Source: Planctomycetaceae bacterium (GTDB lineage: Bacteria > Planctomycetota > Planctomycetia > Planctomycetales > Planctomycetaceae). Taken from it: a stretch of 64,000 nucleotides of DNA. Under the pieces are notes generated by a model. It searched no databases, had not been told where the DNA came from, and saw only the letters and a list, made by a program, of their open reading frames with translations. Shown piece by piece: positions 1 to 9,068 of the stretch. The stretch lies in assembly GCA_028284485.1 (NCBI GenBank), contig JANQRQ010000226.1:16203-80202 (forward strand), given 5' to 3'. Made by a program: the position numbers and the translations under genes. The first letter of the stretch is position 1. The number at the start of each line of letters is the position of its first letter.

Positions 1-312
1 GATTCCAGTGGCCATGTAACGCAGTACGGGTCGGCGATTCGCTGATTGCGGTGCCGCACCGACAAGCGCCGGTTGGTGATCGGGGAGCAAAGTTGCCCGT
101 TCGGCAGCCTGCATAACCTGTAGACGGAATTCGTCAGGCAGCGCTCGTTGAGGAAGCTCTTTGAGCAACCCCGATATATCACCGAAACCCTTCAGTTGAT
201 CACGAACATCATCGGATTCGCGCAGCAGGCGCTCCACCTGCTCTCGCTCTTCATCCGTGGCCTCTGCGTCGAAGAACGCAGAGATCAAATCGTCATCAAA
301 CTGCTTCGACAT
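1..312 (-). CDS. Anti-sigma factor-like protein, C-terminus cut by window edge
   Basis: The reading frame opens at ATG 312 (complement) and runs off the left edge, so only the first 104 residues are visible. It begins MSKQFDDDLISAFFDAEATD and continues with the acidic, helical DEERxxVERLL pattern seen at the start of planctomycete anti-sigma/zinc-finger-like regulators, followed by a Pro/Ala-rich linker and the arginine-rich start (RRPVLRYMATGI) of what is probably a membrane segment. No Cys/His zinc ligands are visible in this part. No sigma factor lies upstream in the window, which is unusual for such a gene; its partner may lie outside. Family call is inference from composition; moderate confidence. 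Confidence 0.6.
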   Translation of the reverse strand, partial: MSKQFDDDLISAFFDAEATDEEREQVERLLRESDDVRDQLKGFGDISGLLKELPQRALPDEFRLQVMQAAERATLLPDHQPALVGAAPQSANRRPVLRYMATGI

Positions 313-328
313 CGGTAACCAAGACCCA

Positions 329-362
329 CTCAAAAGGGTAACGCACTCAAAAGGGTAACGCA
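329..362. repeat. 17-bp perfect tandem duplication in an intergenic region
   Basis: The unit CTCAAAAGGGTAACGCA occurs twice head to tail (329-345 and 346-362), followed by CTCAA, the start of a third unit. It lies just upstream of the minus-strand gene at 312. It may be a recent slippage duplication or a direct-repeat binding site; nothing else decides this. The rest of 363-691 holds no gene I can support. Confidence 0.8.
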
Positions 363-691
363 CTCAAGTCCAAACACGGTAGGAACTAACGGCACAGCCC
401 CCGTCGCGAATGTCGATGCGCACCTAGTATCCTATTTAAGACGCTTAAACCAGGCAATAAGTTCCCACGAAATCTGAATCCGGTCGCCTCCCGCGAAAGT
501 TATCGTTTGTACAGTAACACGCCCGCAGCCTGACCGAGTTCACTGTCGTGCGGTTGTCATTCCTACCCCACAAATGCCGCGCTGAAAACGTAATCTCGTT
601 GACTGCCGCACGCATCGCCTCGAAGATGAATCTGGCGGTATCTGACTGGACGGTCGGTCGGCCCTCCCCTCACTCCGGCAGCGAGTTCGAC

Positions 692-1513
692 ATGCTCAAT
701 CAGTTTCGCGAGGTCGACAGAATCCTGCGGGGTGAGAAAACCAATCTCCCTGCGCTCCAATCAGGTCGAATCGACATCCAACCGCTACGGTTGGTGGTGG
801 TCTTGATCATTCTGGGAATCGTTTACGGAGCATGTATGGGGTCATTTGCGGTCTTCCGCGGTGATAACGCCTCGATCATGCAACTGATTGCATCGACGGT
901 CAAAGTACCGATCCTGTTTCTACTGACATTTCTCATTACGTTTCCATCGCTGTATGTCTTCAATTCCTTGGTCGGTTCGCGGCTGCGCGGCGATCAAATC
1001 GTCAGCCTATTCGTGGCATCGCAGGCGGTCACACTGGCGTTGCTGGCATCGTTTGGTCCTATCGTGGCATTTTTCTCAGTCAGTACGACCAGCTATCCGT
1101 TCATGATTCTCTTGAATGTGGTTGTCTTCGCAGTGTGCGGATTTTTGGGGCTTCGCTTCTTAATGCAGACTTTGCATCGAATCACTGTCGTCAAGAAAGC
1201 GCTGGTGGTTAACACAACCGACGACGCTGAAACACCGGACGACGCGTCTGAATCGCCAAGTGACGGCCCGACAAAACTGTCGGACGCCGACTTCGGACCG
1301 TTGGACGAATTAGCCGAACACATGCCGGATGACCAAGTCAAAATCGTGTTTCGGTGTTGGGTCGTCGTATTTGGATTGGTCGGTGCACAAATGGGATGGG
1401 TGCTGCGGCCATTCGTGGGAAATCCCGATATCGAGTTTGATTGGTTTCGGCAACGCGAGTCGAATTTCTTCGAGGCTGTTATCAATACGATCGAGCAGTT
1501 GTTCTCTCGATAA
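692..1513 (+). CDS. Multi-pass membrane protein, first of a tandem paralogous pair (Yip1-like)
   Basis: 273 aa with about five hydrophobic segments. I chose ATG 692 because the N-terminus then matches in length the paralogous next gene (36 versus 38 residues before the first membrane segment); a GTG at 548 and an ATG at 626 are upstream in-frame alternatives. Landmarks shared with the neighbour are YGACMGSF at the end of TM1, KVPILFLLTFLITFPSLYVFN in TM2, ASQAVTLALL in TM3 and GAQMGWVLRPFVG near the C-terminus. An acidic linker of about 45 residues separates TM4 and TM5. The fold resembles Yip1-type or permease-like membrane proteins, but no catalytic or transport motif is visible, so the function is unknown. 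Confidence 0.75.
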   Translation: MLNQFREVDRILRGEKTNLPALQSGRIDIQPLRLVVVLIILGIVYGACMGSFAVFRGDNASIMQLIASTVKVPILFLLTFLITFPSLYVFNSLVGSRLRGDQIVSLFVASQAVTLALLASFGPIVAFFSVSTTSYPFMILLNVVVFAVCGFLGLRFLMQTLHRITVVKKALVVNTTDDAETPDDASESPSDGPTKLSDADFGPLDELAEHMPDDQVKIVFRCWVVVFGLVGAQMGWVLRPFVGNPDIEFDWFRQRESNFFEAVINTIEQLFSR

Positions 1514-1615
1514 GCTTTGGCTCCACGAACGATTTTCTCCCTTCGTGTGTCGAGCTCTTGATTTCAGTCGTTCGCGGTTCGGCTTCAGTGACGGCGTTTC
1601 GAGCACGGTGATGGT

Positions 1616-2302
1616 ATGAATTCCCAACCTGTAAGATTCATCGGTCTCTTACGATTCGGTTCACGGGGAATTCCCGCCGATTGGACTCCGAAGCGACTAT
1701 GGAGATTGGCAGTAGCCACGGCCGCGTTGTCGCTGATCTACGGTGCCGTCATGGGCAGTTACAGCGGATTCTCAGGCGATTGGAACGCGCAAATCGTGTT
1801 CTCCGCCGTCAAAATGCCGCTCCTGCTGTTCGTAACATTTGCCATCGCGCTACCAAGTTTCTTTGTGCTCAATACAATCTGGGGATTGCGCGGCGAATGG
1901 CCTATCGTCATTCGAGCACTATTGGTCACTCAAGCGGCCGTAACGATCCTGTTGGTTTCGCTGTCACCATACGTGGCGTTTTCCTATGCATCGACGTCGA
2001 ATTACCAATGGTCGGTCTTTATCAATGGAGTGATGTTTGCCATCGCCAGTTTTGCCGCCCAACTTCTGCTGCGTCGTGAATATGCTGCCCTCATCTTGAT
2101 CGACCGCCGTCATCGCTGGATGCTCTGGTCTTGGATCTTTCTCTATTCCTTCGTGGGAATCCAAATGGCGTGGGTCTTGAGGCCGTTTATCGGTTCACCG
2201 AACAGCGACACTCGCTTCTTTCGCGAAGATTCGTGGGGCAACGCATACGTCGTAGTGTTCGATCTCGTGCATTCCCTGCTAACGAGCGCCTTCGTGCGGT
2301 AA
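1616..2302 (+). CDS. Multi-pass membrane protein, second of a tandem paralogous pair
   Basis: 228 aa, about five transmembrane segments. It is a clear paralogue of the preceding gene: YGAVMGSYSGFSGDW, VKMPLLLFVTFAIALPSFFVLN, TQAAVTILLVSLSPYVAF and GIQMAWVLRPFIGSP align with the same order and spacing, while the acidic insertion before the last membrane segment is absent. ATG 1616 is used; an out-of-frame ATG sits at 1611. The pair is separated by about 100 bp on the same strand, so co-transcription is likely. Function unknown. Confidence 0.78.
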   Translation: MNSQPVRFIGLLRFGSRGIPADWTPKRLWRLAVATAALSLIYGAVMGSYSGFSGDWNAQIVFSAVKMPLLLFVTFAIALPSFFVLNTIWGLRGEWPIVIRALLVTQAAVTILLVSLSPYVAFSYASTSNYQWSVFINGVMFAIASFAAQLLLRREYAALILIDRRHRWMLWSWIFLYSFVGIQMAWVLRPFIGSPNSDTRFFREDSWGNAYVVVFDLVHSLLTSAFVR

Positions 2303-2424
2303 CGACCGATCATGGTGCAGCCGTCGCGTCCGGGACCGTCCGGAGTGGTTTTCCCGAGGCGCGCGATCGGTTACGATTCGAGTCGCGAATCCAATTTAGA
2401 TTTCAATGATCCGAGAGGGCAATC

Positions 2425-4278
2425 ATGGCGATGGGGCTTTTCAGTATCGGTTTGATGGAGTTGTTGATCGTCGGTGCCGGCGGCGGATTGTTCGGCATGC
2501 CGCCCGGTCCTCGTGACGCCGCTTATGTCCAATCCGCCGCAGCGGAATCCCTCATCTATATCGAGTGGGCCGAGCGGTCCCAAGGCACGCCGGGTGCCCC
2601 AGGGATCGATGGGTTCGTAGCCGACCCCGAGATCGACTCCTTCGTCGCCGACTTCGAAAAAGCCTTGCAGTCGATGATCGACACTGAATTGCAAAACGCT
2701 TCTCACGAAGAACAAATCGTGGCGAAGCACACCTATCCGCTCGTCAAATCAATTCTCAATGGTTCTGGCTGTCTGGCCATCGGCTTTGATGAGACAAAAC
2801 TTCAAGCAGCGACAGCTTTGGCTGGACCGGAGGCAGCCATTGTTGGAGTCCAGGCCGCGCTCGTTGTGCATCCCGTTGACCCGGACGATGCTGCGGAGCA
2901 TATCCGCGAACTGTTGAACTTGCTGCCACCAGATCTGCGAACGGACAATCTCGATCATCAGCAGTTCCCGCTCCCGGTTCCAGGGGCCCAATTATTCTTA
3001 CATCGTCACGAAGACTACTTCATTGTCGCATTCGGAGAAGCAACTCTTGAAACCGTCATCTCCGGCCTTTCTGGCGATTCACCGGGGCTGTCAACCAATT
3101 CCCGATTCAACCAGGCTATGCAAGCCGTTCTATTGGACAGAACCGCCGGACTGGGTTGGATCGATCTCAAAGGAATCATTCAGACGGTGTCGACGGTCCT
3201 CGGCCCTCAGGGAGCAATGGTTAACGCCGCCGTAGCCATGGCGGGCGCCGACACCATTGATTCGGTCGCTACTTGCAACGGGCTAATAGATGGCCAGTTT
3301 GTTTCTCGTATATTTGTCGACACCGGAGGAAAGACTGAAGGAATACTCAGCTTGGCCGCCGGCCGCGCTATCGGCAATGCCGACCTCAATAAGATTCCCG
3401 CGGATGCCGATCTGGCTGTCGCATTCAGTATCAACCTTTCAAAAGTTCTTACAGCGGCCCGAACAATCGTGGGAACGGCCGACGCCCAATCGTTGGAAGC
3501 CATGAACGGAATGATCGGGCAACTCGAAAACGAACTCGGAATGTCGATCGAAGATGACTTGCTGGAAGCAATCGACGACGTGTGGACCATCTACGATTCC
3601 CCGTCGGCTGGCGGGTTCTTTTTCACAAGTTTGATTGCGGGCGTGAATGTCAAAGACCAGACCAAGGCAGAGCAAACTTTCGCGAAGATCGTAAATTTGG
3701 TTGAAGAATCGGTCCCTGGAGAATTCGGTGGCGACTATCGCCGTGCCGTACTTCTCGAAAATCGAGAATTCAAAGGCCGGACGATTTACTACATCAACAC
3801 GATTGGCGATGACGATGTGCCGGTGGCCCCCGCATTTTGCCTGGTCGAGGGTCAAATCCTCGTGGCGTTGCACCCGCAGACTATCAAGGCGCACTTGACA
3901 TTTTTGGATTCCGGCGACACAAATTTTGCAGCACAACGAAACCGGGGCCTCCGGGAATCGGACGGCGAATTGATCTGTCTGACCTACTTCGAAACGCGGA
4001 CGCTGCTTCGCTATATCACGGCGATTGCACCTTTCGTCGCGCAAGTCATCTTCAGCGAAGCCCAACAGGACGGTTTCGAGATGGATATTTTCTCACTCCC
4101 ATCCGCTCGTGCGATTCTGCCCTATTTTCACAATTCCGTTGGCACGGTAACGCGGACGCCGAACGGCCTGATGAGCGAATCGCGTGGCGGTATCCCATAT
4201 CTGCCAAGTGGATTTCTTGGAGGGATGCTGTTGCCGTTAGTTTATGTCGGCGGGATATCTCCATTCATGATGTTTTAA
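2425..4278 (+). CDS. Large conserved-type planctomycete hypothetical protein (DUF3352-like)
   Basis: 617 aa. ATG 2425 follows GAGAGGG at a good ribosome-binding distance. The N-terminus carries one short hydrophobic stretch (LFSIGLMELLIVGAGGGLFG), then AAESLIYIEWAERSQGTPGAPG, a block I associate with surface or periplasmic planctomycete proteins of the DUF3352 type. The body alternates predicted beta strands and helices, including repeated segments on a VxPxDPDDAAEHIRELLN theme. The C-terminus is hydrophobic and glycine-rich (FLGGMLLPLVYVGG), so both ends may contact the membrane. No catalytic motif was recognised. Family assignment is from memory of sequence style and is only moderately secure. 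Confidence 0.7.
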   Translation: MAMGLFSIGLMELLIVGAGGGLFGMPPGPRDAAYVQSAAAESLIYIEWAERSQGTPGAPGIDGFVADPEIDSFVADFEKALQSMIDTELQNASHEEQIVAKHTYPLVKSILNGSGCLAIGFDETKLQAATALAGPEAAIVGVQAALVVHPVDPDDAAEHIRELLNLLPPDLRTDNLDHQQFPLPVPGAQLFLHRHEDYFIVAFGEATLETVISGLSGDSPGLSTNSRFNQAMQAVLLDRTAGLGWIDLKGIIQTVSTVLGPQGAMVNAAVAMAGADTIDSVATCNGLIDGQFVSRIFVDTGGKTEGILSLAAGRAIGNADLNKIPADADLAVAFSINLSKVLTAARTIVGTADAQSLEAMNGMIGQLENELGMSIEDDLLEAIDDVWTIYDSPSAGGFFFTSLIAGVNVKDQTKAEQTFAKIVNLVEESVPGEFGGDYRRAVLLENREFKGRTIYYINTIGDDDVPVAPAFCLVEGQILVALHPQTIKAHLTFLDSGDTNFAAQRNRGLRESDGELICLTYFETRTLLRYITAIAPFVAQVIFSEAQQDGFEMDIFSLPSARAILPYFHNSVGTVTRTPNGLMSESRGGIPYLPSGFLGGMLLPLVYVGGISPFMMF

Positions 4279-4429
4279 AAGCCCCAAGACCCGGTGGATT
4301 AATGACCTGTCTGCGCATCGGTATCCTCACCCCGACGAAGGGGGACAACCATGCAGCACGGTTGGAATATGGTGGTACCAGGCAACTCACAAACAATTAC
4401 TAGGCCAGTCATCTTATAAACAACTTCTT

Positions 4430-6070
4430 ATGCCGACCAAAAACCGAGGAGCTGATCTTGTCGTTCGCGCATTGTCAGTCGCCGGATGCAGACATCTGTT
4501 TGCCCTTTCAGGCAATCAGATCATGCCACTGTTCGATGCCGCGATCGATTCAGACATTCAGCTATTGCATACCAGGCACGAAGCCGCCGCCGTGCATATG
4601 GCCGATGCATGGGGCCGATTGACAGGCCGCCCGGGCGTCGCGGCAGTCACCGCAGGTCCCGGTTTCGCCAATACCCTTTCCGCTCTCTACGTGGCATCGG
4701 TGGCCGAGTCGCCGTTGGTTTTACTCAGTGGTGCGTCGCCAAATCGACTGGCGGGCCGCGGCGCTTTTCAAGAAATGCCACAAGCCGAAATCGCCGGTCA
4801 CGTCGTTAAAGCATCGTGGTCGGCTACCGATCCAGCACACCTTGGCCGTGACATCTCCCGTGCGTTTCGCATCGCCTCTTCCGGCCGCCCCGGTCCGGTT
4901 CACTTAAGCTTGCCGGTCGACCTCTTGGAAGGCGATGTTGACCGACAACTCGCAAAAGATCTCCAGCCGGCTGACTTCCATCCGACACTCAGTTTGATGG
5001 ATGGCCAAACCGCTGAACAAGTTCTCGAAACGCTGCGGCACGCCGAACGCCCGTTAATTCTGACGGGACCAGCGAGTGTGCATGGCGATGACGAGCAGGG
5101 TTTGAGCGAATTAGAGGAACAAATCGGTGTACCGGTCATTCCCATAATTCATCCTCGTGGAGTTGCCGATCCCAACTTAGGCAAGGCCGCACAGGCCATT
5201 TCTCAGGCGGATGTCGTCATGCTTCTCGGAAAGCGGCTCGACTTTTCGCTTCGCTTTGGTTCCGCGCCGACATTTGATCCTTCCTGTCGTTGGATTCTGA
5301 TCGATGCCGATTCCTCCGCAATGACGGAGAACGCACAGGCCATCGGCGACAATCAACGCATCCTGTTGAGTGACTTAGCGGACACACCTCTTGTTGTCCA
5401 AAGATTGGTTCAATTCTCAAATGGCAACCAGCATTCCAATCGAGAATGGCTACAAGAGGTCAAATCCTTTCAGGAGTATCGCCCGGTCGAATGGCAATCT
5501 TTGAGTTCGTCAAGCGACGGTCCTTTGCATCCGGTCGAATTGTGTCGCGAGGTCCAGAAGTCACTCGACCAGGACGATGACGCCGTCTTGATTGCGGACG
5601 GCGGAGAATTCGGCCAATGGGCTCAGGCCGGCTTGTCTGCCCAGCACCGAATCATCAATGGTCCATCGGGAGCCATCGGAAGCGCGTTGCCCTTCGCCGT
5701 TGCTGCCCGCTTGGCATTTCCCGAGTCGACGATTGTGACAGCCTTGGGTGACGGAACTTTCGGTTTTCATCCCATGGAGTTCGACACAGCGGTACGCTAT
5801 GAATTGCCGTTCATCGCGCTCGTGGGCAACGATCATTGCTGGAATGCTGAGAATCAGATTCAGTTGCGTGACTTCGGTCCCGACCGACTGATTGGATGCG
5901 AACTTTTGCCGACGCGATACGACCGCGTCGCCGAAGCGATGGGAGGCCACGGCGAGTACGTTGCTAATGTGAACGACCTACCTTCGGCTTGGCAGCGTGC
6001 CCTGCAGTCGTCTCTACCCACCTGCGTCAACGTCGAGATTTCGCGTCATGCGGCTCCCAAGTTCAACTAA
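4430..6070 (+). CDS. Thiamine pyrophosphate-dependent enzyme, acetolactate synthase-like
   Basis: 546 aa, the usual length for the three-domain POX/ALS/benzoylformate decarboxylase superfamily. The N-terminal pyrimidine-binding domain has the catalytic glutamate ([14 protein letters not shown], Glu51) and the typical [15 protein letters not shown] loop. The middle domain spans about 190-335. The C-terminal domain has the TPP/Mg motif GDG (440-442), followed 25 residues later by GND (466-468). These support a folded, TPP-binding enzyme; they do not fix the substrate. Candidates are an ILVBL/IlvB-like or 2-oxoacid decarboxylase-type reaction in the cytosol. There is no IlvN regulatory subunit beside it, which argues against a dedicated branched-chain amino acid enzyme. 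The gene appears monocistronic. Confidence 0.9.
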   Translation: MPTKNRGADLVVRALSVAGCRHLFALSGNQIMPLFDAAIDSDIQLLHTRHEAAAVHMADAWGRLTGRPGVAAVTAGPGFANTLSALYVASVAESPLVLLSGASPNRLAGRGAFQEMPQAEIAGHVVKASWSATDPAHLGRDISRAFRIASSGRPGPVHLSLPVDLLEGDVDRQLAKDLQPADFHPTLSLMDGQTAEQVLETLRHAERPLILTGPASVHGDDEQGLSELEEQIGVPVIPIIHPRGVADPNLGKAAQAISQADVVMLLGKRLDFSLRFGSAPTFDPSCRWILIDADSSAMTENAQAIGDNQRILLSDLADTPLVVQRLVQFSNGNQHSNREWLQEVKSFQEYRPVEWQSLSSSSDGPLHPVELCREVQKSLDQDDDAVLIADGGEFGQWAQAGLSAQHRIINGPSGAIGSALPFAVAARLAFPESTIVTALGDGTFGFHPMEFDTAVRYELPFIALVGNDHCWNAENQIQLRDFGPDRLIGCELLPTRYDRVAEAMGGHGEYVANVNDLPSAWQRALQSSLPTCVNVEISRHAAPKFN

Positions 6071-6172
6071 GTGACCGTCGCAATAACGGAACTTTCAACC
6101 CTGAATGACATTCACTCCGGCCGTTCGTCGACCTGACGGAGGGCGGGTCAACAGCCTTGTCGCCCTTTAACC

Positions 6173-6201
6173 TTGACACACATAACGCTGCTATGTATTT
6201 T
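6173..6201 (+). promoter_or_regulatory. Sigma-70-type promoter of the padR-like gene
   Basis: A perfect -35 TTGACA (6173-6178) is followed after 17 bp by TATTTT (6196-6201). It is directly upstream of the PadR gene at 6238 and of the inverted repeat at 6204-6223. Confidence 0.65.
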
Positions 6202-6203
6202 AC

Positions 6204-6223
6204 CTAATGCTGCTAGGCATTAG
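6204..6223. promoter_or_regulatory. Inverted repeat, probable PadR operator
   Basis: CTAATGC - 6 bp - GCATTAG forms a perfect 7-bp-arm inverted repeat immediately downstream of the -10 box and 14 bp before the GTG start. PadR regulators usually bind short palindromes overlapping their own promoter, so autoregulation is the likely role (inference). Confidence 0.6.
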
Positions 6224-6237
6224 AACTGAGGCTCACT

Positions 6238-6576
6238 GTGATCTCCAAAGAACTTGTCGCCGCATCGTCTCGGCCACTCATTTTGGCCATCCTTTCGAAG
6301 GGAGAGGACTACGGTTATTCGATTATTCAACAGGTTCGCGAATTGTCGGACAACAAAATCGAGTGGACCGAAGGAATGCTGTATCCCGTGCTACACCGGC
6401 TGGAGAAGGAAGGACTGATCGTGGCGACGTGGAAAGAATCCGATTCGGGGCGGAAACGCAAGTATTATCGACTGAGTGCAACAGGCGGCGAATCGTTGCG
6501 CCGCGAGCGTGAGCAATGGTTTGCGGTCCACACGACACTTGGAAAATTATGGGGACGAAGACTGTGTGTCAATTAG
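6238..6576 (+). CDS. PadR-family transcriptional regulator
   Basis: 112 aa. Start is GTG 6238, supported by GAGG six bases upstream. The protein has the PadR winged-helix signature: SRPLILAILSKGEDYGYSIIQQV, then EGMLYPVLHRLEKEGLIVATW and the basic wing RKRKYYRLSATG. It probably represses its own promoter through the inverted repeat just upstream. The next gene overlaps its 3' end by 28 bp and encodes a HAAS-type membrane protein; PadR-HAAS pairs are a recurrent arrangement in which the membrane partner is thought to relay a signal to the regulator. Confidence 0.93.
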   Translation: MISKELVAASSRPLILAILSKGEDYGYSIIQQVRELSDNKIEWTEGMLYPVLHRLEKEGLIVATWKESDSGRKRKYYRLSATGGESLRREREQWFAVHTTLGKLWGRRLCVN

Positions 6577-7268
6577 ACGACCTTGTCGATTCTTGGAAAC
6601 AGCGTGCCAGAGAATGCGAATCGTTGCGATCCAACGATATCCTCGAACTCGAACAGCATCTGCGAGATTCTGTCGATTCGCTTTCCACCACGGGATTGGA
6701 TATTCAAGAATCCTTTATCGTGGCCCTGCATCGGATCGGCAACACCGACCAGCTTGGAATCGAGTTCAATAAGACCAACGGTGGTTTCGTTTGGTCCCGA
6801 CGAATCTTTTGGATGGTCGGGGGATACATTTTGTTGATGCTAGCCCGATTGACAATCGACGCGTTTGTTGACGCATTTCAACTGGTAGTCAACTCGCTCG
6901 GTCTTACGCCGAAACTTGCTGCAATCTTGGGAGCTTCGTTGACGGTGGCGATTTGGTTAGGACTCCTTCGTCTAATGTGTTCAACGGCTAGCGGGTCGTC
7001 GGCATATCTACGGACACGCATACCGGATTTCAGCCGTTGGTCGGCTATCTGGTTATCGGCAAGCATATTATTAGTGTATGTGGTGGCCTACGCTTCAAAA
7101 CTCACTTCACATTTTGTCATGTTTCGATCCCTCGGCACAAACGACTTCAGTCAAATGGCGATAATCAACGCTTACTTTGAAGCCGCATGGAGCCCGTTGC
7201 TATTTCTGATTCTTGTTCTAACCGCGGCGTCACTTAAACGGAGAGTGTTTCACCCGTCGACGGCATAG
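6549..7268 (+). CDS. HAAS/DUF1700-like transmembrane signalling protein
   Basis: 239 aa. ATG 6549 is chosen because it gives the compact helical N-terminus expected of the family; an upstream in-frame ATG at 6516 lies deeper in padR. Residues ~1-75 are a soluble helical domain with the HAAS-like pattern LELEQHLRDSVDSL..GLDIQESFIVALHRIGN. Four hydrophobic segments follow (about residues 85-105, 118-142, 160-180 and 207-228). The gene overlaps padR by 28 bp, implying translational coupling. Role by analogy: membrane partner of the PadR regulator; the signal sensed cannot be read from the sequence. Confidence 0.8.
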   Translation: MGTKTVCQLDDLVDSWKQRARECESLRSNDILELEQHLRDSVDSLSTTGLDIQESFIVALHRIGNTDQLGIEFNKTNGGFVWSRRIFWMVGGYILLMLARLTIDAFVDAFQLVVNSLGLTPKLAAILGASLTVAIWLGLLRLMCSTASGSSAYLRTRIPDFSRWSAIWLSASILLVYVVAYASKLTSHFVMFRSLGTNDFSQMAIINAYFEAAWSPLLFLILVLTAASLKRRVFHPSTA

Positions 7269-7425
7269 CAGGCGAACAATTATTGCATCCTGTCTCGCAG
7301 AGCGATCTTCAATCACTTATGGGCGTTTCTGGCTCGCGGGCGCAAGCTATCATAGAAAACAACGCCGTTGTGGCAGCCACAGGTCACCGGAAGACACTGC
7401 CGAGTCACCTATTTCAGCGGCCCGA

Positions 7426-8883
7426 TCACGATTCGCCCGCTTCGTGGTCTGCGATTCCCAGCGACTGCATTCGACGGTAGAGCCTTGCACGTGGAATCCC
7501 CAGGAGCTCGGCAGCTTTACTTTTGTTGTATCGGGATTGACGCAACGCGTTTTCGATTTGCTCGGCTTCCGCCGTGGCAAGATAGGCTTCGAGCGGCATC
7601 GCTTGAGACTCCACTATCGGCCCCAGTTTTTGAGCATCTTCGCCGGTGCGGAATCGAAACGGTAAATGCTTCGGGAGAATCATAGAAGCATCGCAAGCCG
7701 CATGGCTTTCATTGACAACAGTTTCGAGCTCGTCCAAGTTTGCGGGCCAATTGTATTCACGAAATCGATCCCAAACCTCGTCTGAAAAACCAGTCAACTG
7801 CCGTTCGCTTCGCCGATTTCGCCTTTCCAGAAAATGCTGGGCCAGCGGTTCGATGTCGACACGGCGCTTGCGCAATTCCGGAATCGCAATTTGCAATGGT
7901 GTGATCATGTAATAGAAATCGTCGCGAAGTTGCTCCGCCTCAAATGCCGTTTCAGGTGGGATTAACGACGAAGCCATCAATTGCATATCAGGGCGATCGG
8001 CTTTCGGCTTCTCGTAGGCCGTGACAATGCGTTCCTGCAAATCGCGCGGTAGGGATTCAACATGGGCAAGAAACAGAGTACCGGGACTCAGCGCAGGGAC
8101 GGCAGACATGTCGTCATCCTGCTTGAAGAGCCGAAAGAGAGTGTTCTTTAATGCCAACGCCGATAACCTTCGACAGTCCAACGGCACAAATGCACGGTTC
8201 CCCATCGCACTGTTGTAGTGGATAACACGTGCAAAATGCTCCTTACCAACTCCGCGCGGCCCGCTAAAAGTCACAGGAGAATTCGTCGCCTGGGCGAGCC
8301 CCAGTTGTTGCAGTACGCGGTCCATTGCCTGACTTTGGCAAACTGATGATTCCAACGCGTACTTTTGGCGCAGCGTGATTCGCAGCGATGCCAGCTCCGC
8401 ATGCAGTTGCTGCGAATAGGGTACAGGCTCGGCGCTTGTCGAATCGTCCAACGGTAAGACGACGCCAATAACACCGGTAACGCGTCCCTTGTCGTCGCTT
8501 AACGGTGTGAAGTGAACCTGCCGCGATAGAGAGCTTCCATTCCGATGAACAAAATGCGTGGGAACAATGGCGTGTTGTCCGTCGTACACCGAAGGTGGAG
8601 GACACAGGCAACCCGTGATGGAATCGATCACTTCGGGGTCGGCCTCGGTGTTGTAGTGGCACAGCTTTCCCACAACATCGGCTGACAGCCAACCGGTCAA
8701 TTGTTCGCAGGCCTCGTTAAAGAACTCGACCTGCCGATTGCCATCGAGAAGAAAAACCGGGGAAGCCACGGAATTGAGGCGCGTCTCCAGTTTTTTGATG
8801 CGTCGCTGACGGCCGGCCATTACAGTAAGTTTTCCCTTGCAATCGCTGTCGGTCATTTTCTTGGGGCGGCCCGTCGCAGTCAT
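7426..8883 (-). CDS. PAS + AAA+ + Fis-HTH regulator, degenerate sigma-54-activator-like
   Basis: 485 aa from ATG 8883; an upstream in-frame ATG at 9033 would add 50 residues without recognisable homology and run almost into the divergent gene, so I prefer 8883. Domains (numbered from 8883): PAS ~35-145 (VFLLDGNRQVEFFNEAC), AAA+ ~185-400, Fis-type HTH ~435-480 (ALRQSRYNKSKAAELLGIPRARLYRRMQSLGI). Walker A is intact (GPRGVGKE). The GAFTGA loop that contacts sigma-54 is absent, the region after it is shortened, and the Walker B GTLFLDE core reads GTLFLAH, losing the Mg-binding acidic residue. It therefore probably does not act as a canonical sigma-54 activator. It is divergent from a Gfo/Idh/MocA gene, which it may regulate. 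Confidence 0.85.
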   Translation of the reverse strand: MTATGRPKKMTDSDCKGKLTVMAGRQRRIKKLETRLNSVASPVFLLDGNRQVEFFNEACEQLTGWLSADVVGKLCHYNTEADPEVIDSITGCLCPPPSVYDGQHAIVPTHFVHRNGSSLSRQVHFTPLSDDKGRVTGVIGVVLPLDDSTSAEPVPYSQQLHAELASLRITLRQKYALESSVCQSQAMDRVLQQLGLAQATNSPVTFSGPRGVGKEHFARVIHYNSAMGNRAFVPLDCRRLSALALKNTLFRLFKQDDDMSAVPALSPGTLFLAHVESLPRDLQERIVTAYEKPKADRPDMQLMASSLIPPETAFEAEQLRDDFYYMITPLQIAIPELRKRRVDIEPLAQHFLERRNRRSERQLTGFSDEVWDRFREYNWPANLDELETVVNESHAACDASMILPKHLPFRFRTGEDAQKLGPIVESQAMPLEAYLATAEAEQIENALRQSRYNKSKAAELLGIPRARLYRRMQSLGIADHEAGES

Positions 8884-9068
8884 TATTGTAACAATGTCAC
8901 CCCCAGGAAAACGAACAATCTGATTGAAGTTGGAACGGAATAACGGTTCGCTCGGTGAATGGGTTTGCATTTTCAGCAAGATCGTGAGAGCCTCGGTGAA
9001 TAGAAAATCATCCCCCTCATACCGTTTGGACACTTTGTCAGTCGAGCGCAGAATCGAAAGAAGTCGAA

